In this document: positions 34,130 to 46,029 of the stretch, piece by piece
Layout of the letters: each line of letters begins with the position of its first letter
How positions within the stretch are numbered: position 1 is the first letter of the stretch
Assembly: GCF_023065955.2 (NCBI RefSeq)
Contig: NW_026622886.1
Coordinates: 12,100,001 to 12,164,000 of the forward strand
Direction: 5' to 3'
Length of the DNA: 64,000 nt
From: Ursus arctos
Taxonomy: Eukaryota; Chordata; Mammalia; Carnivora; Ursidae
Notes under the pieces: model-generated
Databases searched by the model: none
Told to the model about the DNA's origin: nothing
Seen by the model: only the letters and a program-made list of their open reading frames with translations
Made by a program: the position numbers and the translations under genes

Positions 34130-34320
34130 GAGCATTATCTTAGGGAACAAATAGGCTTCACTTCAGACCTTGAGTTCATTTATTATGAGATCATAATAAA
34201 ATTATTCTAAATTTTTTTAATCTTTATATTCTTATCTGTAAAATGGGAATAATATGACCTGCTTCACGGGGTTGTTGTGACAGTCAAGTGGAATGAGATA
34301 AAATACCAAAATGTTTATTA
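34130..34320 (+). mobile_element. MIR SINE
   Basis: CTTATCTGTAAAATGGGAAT, GACCTGCTTCACGGGGTTG and TTGTGACAGTCAAGTGG are the MIR core and tail. Confidence 0.78.
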
Positions 34321-34414
34321 GAGTATCTGATTCTTGAAGCTAAGGGCATTTCCTTTATTATATTATATATTATATGTTATATATGTTGTATTTTATATAT
34401 TATAACAATAATAG

Positions 34415-34609
34415 CTCATCTTTTTTGGGGGGGAGGAGTTGAGAGCAGAGGTGGGGAAGAACAGAGGGAGAGGGAGACAGAGAATCTTAAGCAGGCTCCA
34501 CGCCTCAGCACAGAGCACTGCGCGGGGCTCCGTCTCACAACCCTGAGACCATGACCTGAGCTGAAGTCAAGTGTCAGACGCTTAACTGACTGAGCCACCC
34601 AGGCACCCC
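34415..34609 (-). mobile_element. SINEC, antisense, older copy
   Basis: Reverse SINE body: GGGAGAGGGAGACAGAGAATC, AAGCAGGCTCCACGCC, GACCATGACCTGAGCTGAAG and the head GACTGAGCCACCCAGGCACC. Diverged from the young copies. Confidence 0.9.
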
Positions 34610-34862
34610 AACAGCTAACCTTTATTAAGCATTTATCTTAAGGAACATCACTAAGTTCTTCCTATATAAGATCTCATTAGATATTCAGAATAACCACCCT
34701 ATGACACCCATCCTATGTTCTCACCACTGCATAGGTGAGGAAACCGAGGCACAGAGCCATTCACATTTCTTGCACAAAGACTGAGACTCAACTTGCTGTG
34801 AAGCAAGGGTTCAAAGGTAGGAAGGCTGACTGCAGGGCCCATGCTCCTGACCACAGTGCCAT
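34610..34862 (-). mobile_element. MIR SINE, antisense
   Basis: GGTGAGGAAACCGAGGCAC, TTTCTTGCACAAAGACTG and GGCTGACTGCAGGGCCCATG give a reverse MIR. It directly abuts the SINEC. Confidence 0.82.
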
Positions 34863-34864
34863 GT

Positions 34865-35435
34865 GGTTTCTTCTGATTATGAGCTCCGAAGCACAGTGAT
34901 CTGGTTTGGTCTCGTCATGCTCTGTCCACAGCTCTTGGTACAATACCAAGCTCATAGCAGGTTGAAAGACTAACCTGTGTGGTTTTCTCAAGGTTTTTGT
35001 TAAAGAAAGACAAAAGGGAAATCATCCCTAGTTGGCTACGTTGCATGAGTTTGAAGGCCTTCCTACTATTGTTTCCATACCTCTTAGACCTGTTATTATC
35101 TTTGACGTACACTTGCCACCCTCTCCCTTGCCGAAGTGGTGGATTTCAGCATGAAGGAAATGCACTGGATTGCATGCGGTTGTGGTAAACCTTACCGGCT
35201 TTATCTGAAGATACTTAGGAGTGTCATGGGTCCCTTTACCCAAGATTCTCTTAACTCTGCACATATCTCACGCTAATATCCTAATATTCTAATATTCCAC
35301 ATTTGGGAATATATTTTTAGGCACATGTTATCTGCCAACTTATCTTGTTTCTTTTTTTTTTTTATCTTTTTTTTTATCTTGTTTCTTCTACTAAGCCAGT
35401 AATTCAATGCAATATGACATAATGCAAGCCCATTT
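34865..35435. other. Unique intronic DNA
   Basis: No repeat except T runs at 35351-35377. Small frames at 34915-35264 lack supporting features. Confidence 0.4.
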
Positions 35436-35439
35436 CTGT

Positions 35440-35890
35440 GTAGGGTATTGTCTAGAGTAAATAAATGGTTCCCTCTCTCCAGGAGCTTAGAATCTGGATG
35501 GGAATAAAAGGCTGACACAACTGACACAAACAACAGTGCCAGGATGGAAATACTAGGGTGAGTATGAGTATATGGAAAATACTGTGACACGTAAATTTCT
35601 TGAGGACAATGTCTGCTTAGACGGTCACCCCTCTGGGCCTACCCAGGAGTTATGAAGGCAGTCAGTCCTGTGAAAAGTAAAGAGAAGCATTCACTCATTC
35701 ATTCATTTATTCATTTAGGTTTTCATTAACATCTGTTTGCTCAGAGCTTATCATGTTTTAGGCTCTGCACCAGGTTCGAGAAGGTCAGATAGGATCTGGT
35801 AATACCTTGTTTTCAAGGAAGAAAGAGTGTATATAAATTGATACTTTCCATGAAATGCGAGGCAAGATTCTAGAAGGATATAGACACAGC
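35440..35890 (+). repeat. Two pieces of the unnamed ancient repeat
   Basis: First piece: ATAAATGGTTCCCTCTCTCC with AGGAGCTTAGAATCTGG. Second piece starts after a TTCATTCATTCATTTATTC run at about 35694 and reads CTCAGAGCTTATCATG, TTAGGCTCTGCACC. Same class as 9335-9690. Confidence 0.4.
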
Positions 35891-36224
35891 TGCGATGTCA
35901 GAGAGCAAAGAGTGACTACTAATGTCCCCAAGACTCAAGGCTGGTTGCGGGGGATCTTATGGAGATAGGAATAGTGTTGTCACTTCTGTTGTGACACAGA
36001 GTCTCTTCGGGGAGTCTTAATCTGCTTATGGTGAGCACTAAACATAAGTGCTCATTATCTGGACTGCTTCTGAGACCAAAAAAAAATGATACACTGGATT
36101 TCGTTCACAATCTCTCTTTACAAATCTTAGCACAGAGCACATCGCGGAGCGCATCTAACAATCGCTTTGCATCATGGCCAGCTGTCAGGGAGGAAGTCGT
36201 TTAGATTTCGGTGACCAGTAAATC

Positions 36225-36470
36225 CAATTTGGATTCCCTAATTTTGTGACTTATTAGCGATGGGATCTGAGACAAATCATCTTCCCTGAGCTTCTTCCCC
36301 TATCTATAAATTGAGGATTATCACTTTGAATCCTTCACTATCTCTATCCCAATTTTACAGATGAGAAAACTGAGTTTCAGGGAGCCTATGTCACTTGACC
36401 CAAATCCACAGCTAATCCTTAGAAGCTGGGAGTCACCCCCCCCCCCACGTACTCCTTCTCCATAATACTC
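36225..36470. mobile_element. Two MIR fragments in opposite orientation
   Basis: 36225-36340 reads sense MIR (TGAGACAAATCATCTTCCC, TGAGCTTCTTCCCCTATC). 36340-36470 reads antisense (TTACAGATGAGAAAACTGAG, CCCAAATCCACAGCTAATC). A C run of about 11 at 36437-36447 lies at the edge. Confidence 0.65.
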
Positions 36471-36479
36471 CACAGCTGA

Positions 36480-37550
36480 CTTTTCAGGTCTATGGTATGA
36501 AAAATCATTTTGCAAACCATCTAGCCAGGTTCAGAGACTCAGTGGGTCCTCTCTGCTATTGCTGTTTAATTAATTGGTGATAGAGGGTCAAATGCAAACT
36601 TGCAAAGCTGCAGACACCACAAAGGACACAATGCCTAGATCTTATTTCTCTGGTTCTTTTTTTTCTGAGCCTATGCCTTCTCTCCCTCCGTTCAGAAGAA
36701 AGGGCAGTCTTGGAGCCAGGACTCGGCAGCCCCTGTGTTTTCAGGGGTAACACAACCAACACGAAAGGAAGGTATTTTTGCTCCTTGAAGTCCGACTCCC
36801 AACCTAGAAACAGGGGAGTGCCTGATTTCTTCCCCTGATCACACATCACACCTCAATCTGCCATTGATTGGGTCTAGATGAAGGACCCTTTCTATGGAGC
36901 AGGATCAATTTAGCTCGTTTGTCTGATTTAGGTGCTGCTGAGATCAGTTCCTCAAAGCCCAGGATCGGCAAAGGGCAAACTCCTTTATGTGAATTTGTAT
37001 TTAATTAAACTGCTCCCTGTTGCATTAGTGAAATTCTCCCCCTAGTTGCCAGACGCTGGTGTGAGCCAAAAGTGACCTCCGAAGTTGGACAACCGGTGTT
37101 AAGTGTTGCCATCATGCAAGCAGAGCAGCTCCCGGGGAAGGGAAGAATTTTTTTTTTCCCTTCAATAGAAATGGTTTTCAAATATAATTTACTGTTTCTA
37201 CCTGGTGAAAGGGCATCTCTCCCCATGAATCCACGGGATGCTGAGATGAGTGCCATTTCTTTCCAGAAGGCCATGTTTCCAAATTAACTTGTTCCGATGC
37301 TAAGCAGAGAAGCAGCCACGCTGCTAAGAAGAACAATTACCTTCCCGGGGTCGCCTGCACGCTGGTTCGTTCAGCTCTCTCTGTGTGCCAAACCTTGGCC
37401 GGCTCTGGAATGGTGATTCAGTACTGCGGGGGCTCTGAGTTTTTATTTCAGTCAAACTGGTGAAAGAGAAAAATGAGAGCCTGGCGAGAATCTTGTCACG
37501 TGCCAGGTCTGTGCAACCTGTCTTTGGGGTGACTCAGGCAGATGTTGTGT
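36480..37550. other. Repeat-free block, possible conserved non-coding DNA
   Basis: No transposon was recognised over about 1 kb. It includes TGTATTTAATTAAACTGCTCC near 37000. No exon with matching phase was found. The function is unknown. Confidence 0.35.
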
Positions 37551-37552
37551 GC

Positions 37553-37585
37553 ACATACACACACACACACCATGCACACACGCAC

Positions 37586-37622
<37 letters not shown>
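37553..37622 (+). repeat. (CA)n microsatellite with CG interruptions
   Basis: CA runs broken by CATGCACACACGCACCACGCGCGCACAC-type variants. The alternating purine-pyrimidine character extends through the tract. A 146-codon frame that starts in it is an artefact at its N-terminus. Confidence 0.96.
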
Positions 37623-37624
<2 letters not shown>

Positions 37625-37626
<2 letters not shown>

Positions 37627-39060
37627 CCGGTTCCCCATCACTGTAGCCTCAGATGTGTAACGGAAGGTGCCTTTGAAAGGCCCTTTCAGCTGTGGTTACA
37701 GCTTGCCTCTGGCCAGCCTTGCAAAGCAGGCCCTGCAGGGGGTTTGGACGCGGACACTCTTTCCATTGCAGAGTCTGGTGAGGCAGTAGCCTGCCCTGGT
37801 GGGGCCTGCCCTCAAGGTAGAGGCTCGTCAGGACGATGGGTGGTGGCGCGGCCCCCACACGCCTGCTCCAGACTGTCGCTGTCACTGTTCATGGCCCAAA
37901 AGGTGCCGCCTCTTTACCGAGTGCTGCTGATGCCAATTCACTCTCGGGGGAAACAGGACAAAGGCGCACGCTGGATCTTCACATTTTAGAATGAGGATAA
38001 TCAATCTTACTCCATGTATAGAACGAAGCCAATGTCAGGCAAGAGCAATAAACTCTACCAGCTGCTCGGGGGCATTGGAAGGCAAACGGGAGGGGGGCTG
38101 GGGGGATGGAGGCTTTTTTTTTCTTCCCCAAACCTGTGGGAACAGATTCTATCGTAGATTACTACACAAAGAAAGAGTGAGAGGCAAAAACATATTGGCG
38201 TCGAATGGAGCTGATCTATTTTCTAAGGAAGACAACTCTCTTTTGAAAAAAAAGCAAAAACAAAATCAAAATCAAGCTATTTGTGCTTAGTAAGTACATA
38301 AAGCTTTTCACAAACAGGTCGTCTGTGTGTATGGGACTCCTGTCACTGTCCCTGAGTCTGTGGGACCTCAGTTTTGCGGCCAGGTGTGATCATTTTATGA
38401 AAGGAAAGCTTAACTGTGACAATACTAATGATAGCATTTTAAAAAATGTTTTCTGAGCATTTGGGAAAGTTGATTGGTGGCTGTTTCCAGTACATTTTAT
38501 TGGTCATTGTTGTTGTTTTAACATCTCCCTCCATGTCCAATGTGTTTTCCTAAGAATGCGACTTCCAAGATATTAACAAAAGGGTCTGCAGTAAAATAAA
38601 TGGCAGAGATAGTATGCGAGATGAAGTCAAATAGGTTTCTTTCCTGAATGATCTTTTTGAGCCTTTCATATGTTGATGAGTCTGAGAATCTCCAAGACAG
38701 GGAAATGGTAGCAGTGTTCTTAAAATGTATTTGGCCAGAACAGCCTTTTCTTGATGAGGACATCATAGAACCGGAGCTGGGAAGAACTTGCAGGGGAACA
38801 TGATACTGTGAAGCCTCTTCCCCCCACCCCTCCCCGAATTACTTTAGAAGGATGCATCCCCATGTCAGCCCTCTATGATGCTGAACTATTGGGAGGTCAT
38901 AAGATCTCTGCTCAAGTTTGGGATTTGGGATAAGAAGTGGAGACACAGGGAACTTCAAGAGGAACCCTGAGAATTAGAATCCCTGCAATGACACGAATGG
39001 GAACCTACCCCTCCCCTCCTTGAGAGGGGATGGTATTCATTCCACTTTTGTGTCTGAGAT
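37625..39060. other. Unique DNA, relatively GC-rich at its start
   Basis: 37680-37970 is GC-richer with overlapping open frames on both strands, but I see no splice-framed exon and no similarity to a known protein. The rest is unique AT-richer sequence. Confidence 0.4.
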
Positions 39061-39064
39061 CCAT

Positions 39065-39300
39065 TGGAGAGGGATCAATAAAAATCGAGCACTCAGGTAT
39101 GTGAGACATTATGCTCAAAATTTCCCTGGGTCATTTAGTCCTCCAAATAGTTCGGTGAGGGTTGCTGTTACCACTCGACTTCTGAGGAAAGCGGAGTTAA
39201 GCAAATTGCCCCACGGCGTAATTGTTTAACGGGTGGTAGAGCCAGGATTTAAACCCAGACACAGTGTCCCGAACAAAATGAGGCAATCCGACTTTTAGCC
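39065..39300 (-). mobile_element. MIR SINE, antisense
   Basis: CTTCTGAGGAAAGCGGAG, AAATTGCCCCACGGCG, GGTAGAGCCAGGATTTAAAC and CCAGACACAGTGTCCC are reverse MIR landmarks. Confidence 0.8.
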
Positions 39301-39304
39301 ACTG

Positions 39305-40145
39305 GGTTATGTTGACATATCTGTATATCTTACCTCGTCCAAGTCACAGTTTACTGGAGTCCCAGAACTTTATTTTCTCATGGAGACGGAAACCCTCAAG
39401 GCTATTAGGCTAGCTCTGTAGGAGTCAAAATGCCTTTGGGACGATAAGAGCCAGGATTCAGTAAGGATTGGGGGTGGCCATCTGTCTAGTGGCTCCCCAG
39501 CAAGGGATCTTATGAGCAAGTGGGAAGAGTTGTGTTTGCAGTAGGCTTGAGAGCTTGTCTTTGAGGGATCCAGCCCATCCCCTGCAAATGGTGACCTCAA
39601 GTCCCACTACTGATTAATTTTTGCTTTATTTGGGGCAACCTGTATTTGAGAACAGTTAGTCTATGCCACAAGGTAATCCCCTATAAGCCTTAGTCACTAA
39701 CCTCTAGAATACCTGAACCCCTTTATGGGAAAAGAGGGATGGGGATGGACTAGCCCTGGGAGCCTTTGCTCAGAGGAATTCCACGCGTGGTTATAGGGAT
39801 TATTCGACTCTCCTTTGTTGTAGAATCACAGGAGTTTTTGATATCAGGGCAGATTCTGGGAAGGACCAAAGATTGCATTTTTATTTAATGCTCTCTGGAT
39901 ACTTTTTCTCACTGAATTAACTTTAATAAGGAACTCGTAGTGCTCATTATCAGTCACCTTTGGCAAACTCTCAGCAGCTGATAACATTAAACACCACGAG
40001 GTGAACAGCCCATCGACTAGTGCCCTGTTGTTTCACCTCTGGTGACCTCATCCCAGAGAAGCTTTTCTGGATTAGCCAACCTGGTTTGTTACAGGGGATA
40101 GGTGGTCTCAGAGTCATTCAGCCAATCAGTCAGTTGATCGACAGT
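39305..40145. other. Unique intronic DNA
   Basis: No gene or repeat recognised. Confidence 0.4.
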
Positions 40146-40149
40146 ATGC

Positions 40150-40440
40150 CTTTCGCTAAGTTGAGTGAACAAGGCATTCTAAGCATGCACAAATTAAAAC
40201 ACAGAGCTCTTGCCTTCAAAGAGTCGGGGAGATCTAGTTGGGAAGATGAAACCCATGCACACGCATATGCGTGCACGTGCCCGGGCAGACATACACACCA
40301 CTGAAGGGTGCCACGAACACAGCATAGGAACAGCTGAGGCCGTGAAAAGGAAAGTGTGACCATGACTGTGGAGGGGAGAGTAAATGGATGGCAAAAAGGG
40401 TTTCTTGGAGAAGGCAAATGCCGTGGCAAATAAAAGGTTG
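40150..40440 (+). repeat. Unnamed ancient repeat fragment
   Basis: CAGAGCTCTTGCCTTCAAAG with AGATCTAGTTGGGAAGATG, later GGAGAAGGCAAATG. Contains a CpG-bearing CA/GCATATGCGTGC tract at 40255-40290. Confidence 0.4.
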
Positions 40441-40559
40441 GGGGTGTCTCAGCTGGCTTGATCTAAGCAAAACCAGTGGTCCTGGGAGCAATCTACAGAA
40501 GGAGGCTCGCTCTGAGGTGGTTGTGAGGCTCTTGGATCCCAAATCCATTAGTGGCAAGA

Positions 40560-40675
40560 TTGGAAGCCCGAGAGCAGGAAAAATGTCTGACTCACTGCTG
40601 TATCCTCAGGATCCAATACATAACACGTCTGGTATATATGGCAGGCTCTTGGTGAAGTTTTGATTTAAGGACACG
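40560..40675 (+). mobile_element. L2 3' end fragment
   Basis: CTGCTGTATCCTCAGGATCC then CTGGTATATATGGCAGG and CTCTTGGTGAAGTTTTG follow the L2 terminus. Confidence 0.55.
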
Positions 40676-40914
40676 ATGAACCCCTGTGCCATCCCTAGCA
40701 TTAGGCCAGGGACTCCCACATGCACCCTTGGAGCTCAAGCAAAAGCAGCATGACTTTGATGGGGCAGAAGTAAGTGGAGAGGACTCTGTCCATGAAAGCA
40801 ATCCTATCAGCCTAATTTGGGCCTTCATTTACATTTTTTTCTTAAAAGCCCCCTATGAATAACTTTACTTCCTCATCTCCTTGCAAAGAGACAGGTAAAA
40901 CCTCTGAAATTGTC

Positions 40915-41115
40915 ATGTGCCACAACAGGGATGGACCTAGAAAGCGTTAGGCTAAGAGAAATAAGCCAGACAAATACCATACGATTTCACTTATACGTCG
41001 ATTCTAAAAAATACAACAAACAAAAACAGAAACAGAGAACAGACCGGTGGTTGCCAGAGCGGGGGTGGTTGGGGGAATGGGTGAAATGAGTGAAGGGGAT
41101 TAAAAAAAGACAAGA
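40915..41115 (+). mobile_element. L1 3' end fragment, sense
   Basis: GGGATGGACCTAGAAAGCG, AATAAGCCAGACAAATACC, CGATTTCACTTATACG and CCGGTGGTTGCCAGAGCG are the terminal L1 landmarks. Confidence 0.85.
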
Positions 41116-41414
41116 GCTGAAATTGAAGCACTGATACATATCACGGAACTCCAAGCAGCATCTAAATAAGACGACCCCTCATTAGGAGGACCGAGGTAAA
41201 AAGTGCATGGACGAAGGCTTCACTGGGGAAGGGAGACGAAGGCACAGGAGTTCTCCATCTTTAGACTGCAGCCCTGATGGTCAGCCGCTCCTCTGTGTCC
41301 AGGGCACATTTCAACAAGCTGGTGTCATCCTGAAAAGCAGACACATGCATGACGTGGTATCATGTAAAAGGAACAAGTTTGGGAATGAAACAAACCTGAG
41401 TTAAAAAAAAAAAA

Positions 41415-41560
41415 ATCTGTGTGGCCTGGGGGAATGATTTTGTCTCTGAGCCTTGGTTACCCCATCTGCAAAAAGGAATAACAAAACTCATCTCACCAGA
41501 TGCTTGTTAATTAGAGACGATACATGCAATGCTTCTGACATATATTAGACATTCAAAAAC
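41415..41560 (+). mobile_element. MIR SINE fragment
   Basis: TGTCTCTGAGCCTTGGTTAC, CCATCTGCAAAAAGGAATAA and CTCATCTCACCAGATGC are MIR core and tail. Confidence 0.75.
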
Positions 41561-41829
41561 ATGTACCACTTTTATGGTTGACATCCTTGCCCCCAGAATG
41601 AAAAGACTTTTCCTTATTTCTAAATCACCTTTTTAGAACATAACAGAGTGGAAATTTAAAAAAACAAAAACAACAACAAAAAACCAAACAAAAAACCAAC
41701 CACATCATCAAGCAAGTATTCCTTAGTACAAGTGATACACTGATGGATGAGGAAGATGTTGTAACATCAGGAAAACACAAGTTTATAAAATTAGAATTTG
41801 TAAATTTCCATGCCATTTGTGTACAGTAA

Positions 41830-42140
41830 TTTTTATGTAAATCATTTATTGACAACGATGTGAACAAATTACCTTTTTATTTTACATTTTATCAGAGCAT
41901 AACGCTTGTGCAGAGAAGTCCACAGAGAAGCACACGTGCGGCTCAGTGGCCTCTTCCAATGAGCACCCACGCCGAGAAGAGCATTACGGCACCCTCGAAG
42001 CCCTGCCCCCTTCATGGCCCTTCCTTCGTCACGACCACCCCCAAATGCGACTGCACCACAGGTTGGTTTGGCCTATTTGTATACTTACATAAATAGATCC
42101 ATATACTAGGTATGATTTTGTGGCCGAGTCGTACAATTCA
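41830..42140 (-). mobile_element. L1 3' UTR fragment, antisense, unusually GC-rich
   Basis: CGTGCGGCTCAGTGGCC, GAGCACCCACGCCGAGAAG, GCATTACGGCACCCTCGAAG and TTGGCCTATTTGTATACTTA align in order with the reverse 3' UTR of older L1s. It looks like an exon because a T-rich tract and AG precede it and a GT follows, with two frames open. The L1 match explains it better. Confidence 0.65.
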
Positions 42141-42144
42141 TGTT

Positions 42145-42490
42145 TTTAAACATCGAAAGAAACCGTGTGGTCTGGAGATTTAAACATCCCGAATGATCTG
42201 GAAGGGATCATTTTTCAGCTCTGACCTGCCCCCAAGGCAACAACAGGCAGTAGTCTATGAACCAATAGATAGTAGAAAATAGGATTATAATGATAATTAA
42301 TATAATTATTGCTATTCTTAATGCTTATTCATAATAATATGAAATATTATTTGGTATTCATAGGTATTCAGAACACATTAGCAGGTATCTATTTTATACT
42401 AATGAAAAAGTAAATGCCAGATGTAGGAGACGGCATAAGGCAACTTTCTTCAAAAGAAGTGTATGTATCATTGTAACCCACTAGCAGATA
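42145..42490. other. AT-rich unique DNA
   Basis: Contains an AT-only-like stretch around 42280-42360 (ATAATTAATATAATTATTGC). Nothing else is recognised. Confidence 0.4.
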
Positions 42491-42507
42491 ATCTTAATAA
42501 CTTCTTT

Positions 42508-42717
42508 TTAAAATTTTTTTTAAAAGATTTTATTTATTTATTTGACGCAGAGAGCGCGAGAGAGAGCACAAGCAGGGGGAGCGGCAGAGGGAGAGGGAGA
42601 AGCAGGCTCCCCTTGACCAGGGATTCCCAATGTGGGACTTGATCCCAGGACCCCGGGATCATGACCTGAGCTGAAGGCAGACGCTTAACCAACTGAGCCA
42701 CCCAACTGAGCCAGCCC
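42508..42717 (-). mobile_element. SINEC, antisense
   Basis: AAGATTTTATTTATTTATTT, CAAGCAGGGGGAGCGGCAG, CCGGGATCATGACCTGAGC and AACTGAGCCACCCAACTGAG. A perfect 15-base duplication, CTTAATAACTTCTTT, flanks it at 42493-42507 and 42718-42732. The head end is slightly rearranged. Confidence 0.96.
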
Positions 42718-42734
42718 CTTAATAACTTCTTTAG

Positions 42735-43395
42735 AAATACTGTACATGAGCAATGGGAGCATTCTGCGGGCTCTCTGATAGAGGGAGGGGTCTGCAGCTC
42801 CACTGTGCCCCGTCATTCCCCTGCAATGCAGCCCACCTATCCTTGCTCACAAATTGGCTCATTATTTCTGTTTAATTGTGAGTAATTGGAACAGCCTTTG
42901 TCATTAGTGCCTTTGTGGCTCATCCGGAAGGTATAGTTGAAGGACAAAATCCACATTTGTGACCAGGTTTCACTGCGGCAGTCCCTACAGCCTGAGGTCG
43001 CACACCTATTGGATATGCCTGCCACCCACCCCAGTCCCACTCAAATGTGACTCACCCTCCCTGCCCCCACCAGCATGGTGGTTTGTTCATAGGGCTGGAG
43101 GTAGAAGAAACTAAGGCAAAAAAATAATTTAGGAAGACCCTGTTCAAGCTTGATTGTAAAGAGCCTGAACTAGGGCAGGAGCAGCGAGAACAAAGAGAAA
43201 CGGGTATGTTTGGATTAATTTCAGGAAAATGTTGTAGTAGTATATAAAGGGTGTATACTGACTTAGGACACACACAGAGAGATGGGGGTTTTCCGCTTTA
43301 AGCACCAGCTCACTAACAGAACACAGGACTAGGCATTTTGTCAGAGAGACAGTGGTGGTTGGCTTGGCAAGTTCTATTCCAGACGTGTGAAATTT
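42735..43395. other. Unique intronic DNA
   Basis: No repeat or exon recognised. Confidence 0.4.
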
Positions 43396-43399
43396 AAAG

Positions 43400-43757
43400 T
43401 ACAACATGGATAGACCTAGAGCATATTATGCTAAGTGAAATAAGTCAGATAGAAAAAGACAAATACCATAGGGTTTCATCCATATGTGGAATTTAAGAAA
43501 CAAAACAAACAAAGGAAAAAGGAGAAATGAAAAAACAGATTCAAATACAGAGAGCCAACTGGTGGTTGCCAGAGGGGAGGTGGGTGTGGGGAGGGGTGAA
43601 AAAAGTGAAGGGGAGTAAGAGTACAGTTGTCATGCTGAGCACTGAGTAATGTATAGAAATGTTGAACCATTATATTTTACACCCAAAACTAATGTAATAC
43701 TGGATGTTAATTCTACTTCAATTTTTAAAAATTTCAAAATAAAAATTAAAAAAACCC
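43400..43757 (+). mobile_element. L1 3' end, sense
   Basis: ATGGATAGACCTAGAGC, ATGCTAAGTGAAATAAGTC, CATATGTGGAATTTAAG, GGTGGTTGCCAGAGGGG and TAATACTGGATGTTAATTC, ending in an A-rich tail. Confidence 0.9.
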
Positions 43758-43924
43758 ACAATGTACAGCTGAAAATCAATACACCAGTGCAAATATATAA
43801 TCGTAAATTCAACTCATTTTTTAAATGGAAAGTCATTACTAGTTAAGCAAACAATATGACAAACCTCATTTTCTGGCTTTGTTTTGTCTGAGTATATGAT
43901 TGTCTTCTGGAAAAAAAACAATTT

Positions 43925-44560
43925 TCCTCTTTTTTTCCCTTATGAAAGTAATTTATCCTCAGTAAAGAAAATCTGGAAGATAGAAATAAATTGAACAGGA
44001 AGAAAGAAAACATTCATCATCCTATCCCCAAATAAATTATTATTATTTAAGTTTATTTCTTCCTATTCAACACTTAAACTTAAGGCTTTTCCATGTTATT
44101 GCAACACCCTACATAATATTGAATGATTGCCTAATGTCTTATTGAATCAATGAAAGTAATAGGGTCTATTTATCATTACCTTTTGTCACATATTTGAATG
44201 TTTTCTCTGTTTCATCATTATAAATACTCCTTCAAAATACAATGTTAGTCATAGGCTTCCTCTGTAACTCATCTTATTTCCTTGGTTTACGTTGCCAGAA
44301 GAAGAATTACTAGATGAAAGAATCAAAAGAAAAAAAACCTTTTTAGATTCCAGTTATGTATCACCAAAATACTTTCCAAGTGTGGTTTAATCAACTTGTT
44401 TCCTCACCCAAAAATATCACCGTTCCTTCACAGCACAGGCATGGGCATTCGCTTCCCAGTTTGACAGGTAAAAATAATATTTCTCCATTTAATATGCATT
44501 TCTCAACTACTAATTAGGCCGACACATTTTTTATATGTCTTGCATTTCTGCAAATAATTT
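43925..44560 (-). mobile_element. Old LINE (L1-type) 3' region, antisense
   Basis: CTTTTCCATGTTATTGCAAC, AGAAGAAGAATTACTAGATG, and GTATCACCAAAATACTTTCC are the reverse text of old L1-type 3' UTRs. Diverged and with unsure limits. Confidence 0.5.
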
Positions 44561-44699
44561 TTGATCGAATCTGAAACTAGGACGGGTCCCATCACCCAGT
44601 GTGAATGAACTGCCTGCTTCCTCTAGAAGCATCCCTCCAGGCTGGTCATGACGCTGATGGATGCCTGACCTGCCTGCAAAGCGTGGGGGTTTGGTTTGC

Positions 44700-46015
44700 T
44701 TGTTTTTAAGGTTTACTTTTTATTGAAGTAAAATATTCCAGCAGAGAAAAAAATGCATATATAATTACATAGCTAGATGAATTTTCACCAACTAAATCTA
44801 ACCTGCCCCTAAATTAGGAAATAGACCATTACCAGCACCCCCAGAAACCCCTCCCCCAATTTCACAGCCCATTCCAGTTACCTCCCTACACAAGGTAGCC
44901 TCCATCTTGATATCTGTCCACAATAATTAGTTTTGTCTACTTTGTACTTTTTATATAAAAGGAATTTCATCGCATGACCTCATGTGTCTGGCTTCATTTA
45001 TGAATATTATTTTTCTGAGATTCATCCCCATTCTTGTATGTCCTTGTAGATTGTTCATGCTCCCTGTTGTGTAGTATTGCTTTCTGTGATTACACCACAA
45101 TTTACTTACTAGTATTGAAGGGGATTTTGGCAGTTTCCAGTTTTTTACTATTACAAATAGTGAGGCTATCAAATATTATAGTATGTGTTTTTGGTGGACA
45201 TATGTTTTAATTTCTATTAGACACACACTTGGGAGTAGAAATGCTGGGCCATAAAATATGCATATATTCAGATATTATAGATACTCTATTTTCCACAATG
45301 GTTGCACCAATTTATACTCCTGCCACTAGTACATGAGAGTTTCACATGCTCCATGTCTTAGTCAATACTTCATCTTTTTCATTTTAACCCTTTTAGTGTG
45401 GGTGTAATACTTTAATTTCCCTGATGACTAATGAATTTGAGTACCTTTTATAAGTCATTGGTGATTCGAATATCCATTTTTATGAAGTATTTGCTCAAGG
45501 TTTTTGATCATTTTTCTATTGGGAAGTCTGCTTTTTTCTTCTTGAATTGTTGATGTTCTTTATATATTTAGGGTATGAATTCTTTGTTGAAAAACGCATT
45601 GACAATACCTTGTCCCACTCCATAGGTTTGCTTCTAATTCTCTTATTTGTATCTTTTGAGGAACACAAAATTTTAATTATGTATAGTTTGATTTAACAGA
45701 TGGTTTTCTTTTATAGTTTTGCCTTATATATCATGTTTTTTAAAAAAATCTTTGCTACACCCAAGTCAGGAAGATGTTCTCCTGCAATTTCTCTCTAAAT
45801 GACATATTGTTTTATTCTTCACAATTAAATCTGCAATCCACCTGGAATTTACTTTTCTGTACAATGTGTGGTAGGAATTCAGATACATTTTTTCTATAAT
45901 GATATTCAATTGATACAGTACTATTTATTGAAAAAACTATTCTCTCTCTACCTAACTGATGTGTCATAATAATCTTTTCTTAGCTCTTCTTAGACCTTTG
46001 CATACTAGTTTGATA
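44700..46015 (-). mobile_element. L1 3' region, antisense, first part of a split copy
   Basis: Reverse L1: TTTTCACCAACTAAATCTAAC, TGGCTTCATTTATGAATATT, AAATGCTGGGCCATAAAATA, TTCCACAATGGTTGCACC and ACTTTAATTTCCCTGATGAC. The element resumes at 46610 beyond an inserted LTR-like repeat. Confidence 0.88.
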
Positions 46016-46029
46016 TTTCTTGTGGATTT

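Noticed and set aside
37549..37989. 146-codon frame
   Set aside because: Its start is a CA microsatellite; the rest has no domain, overlaps an antisense frame and lacks splice framing.
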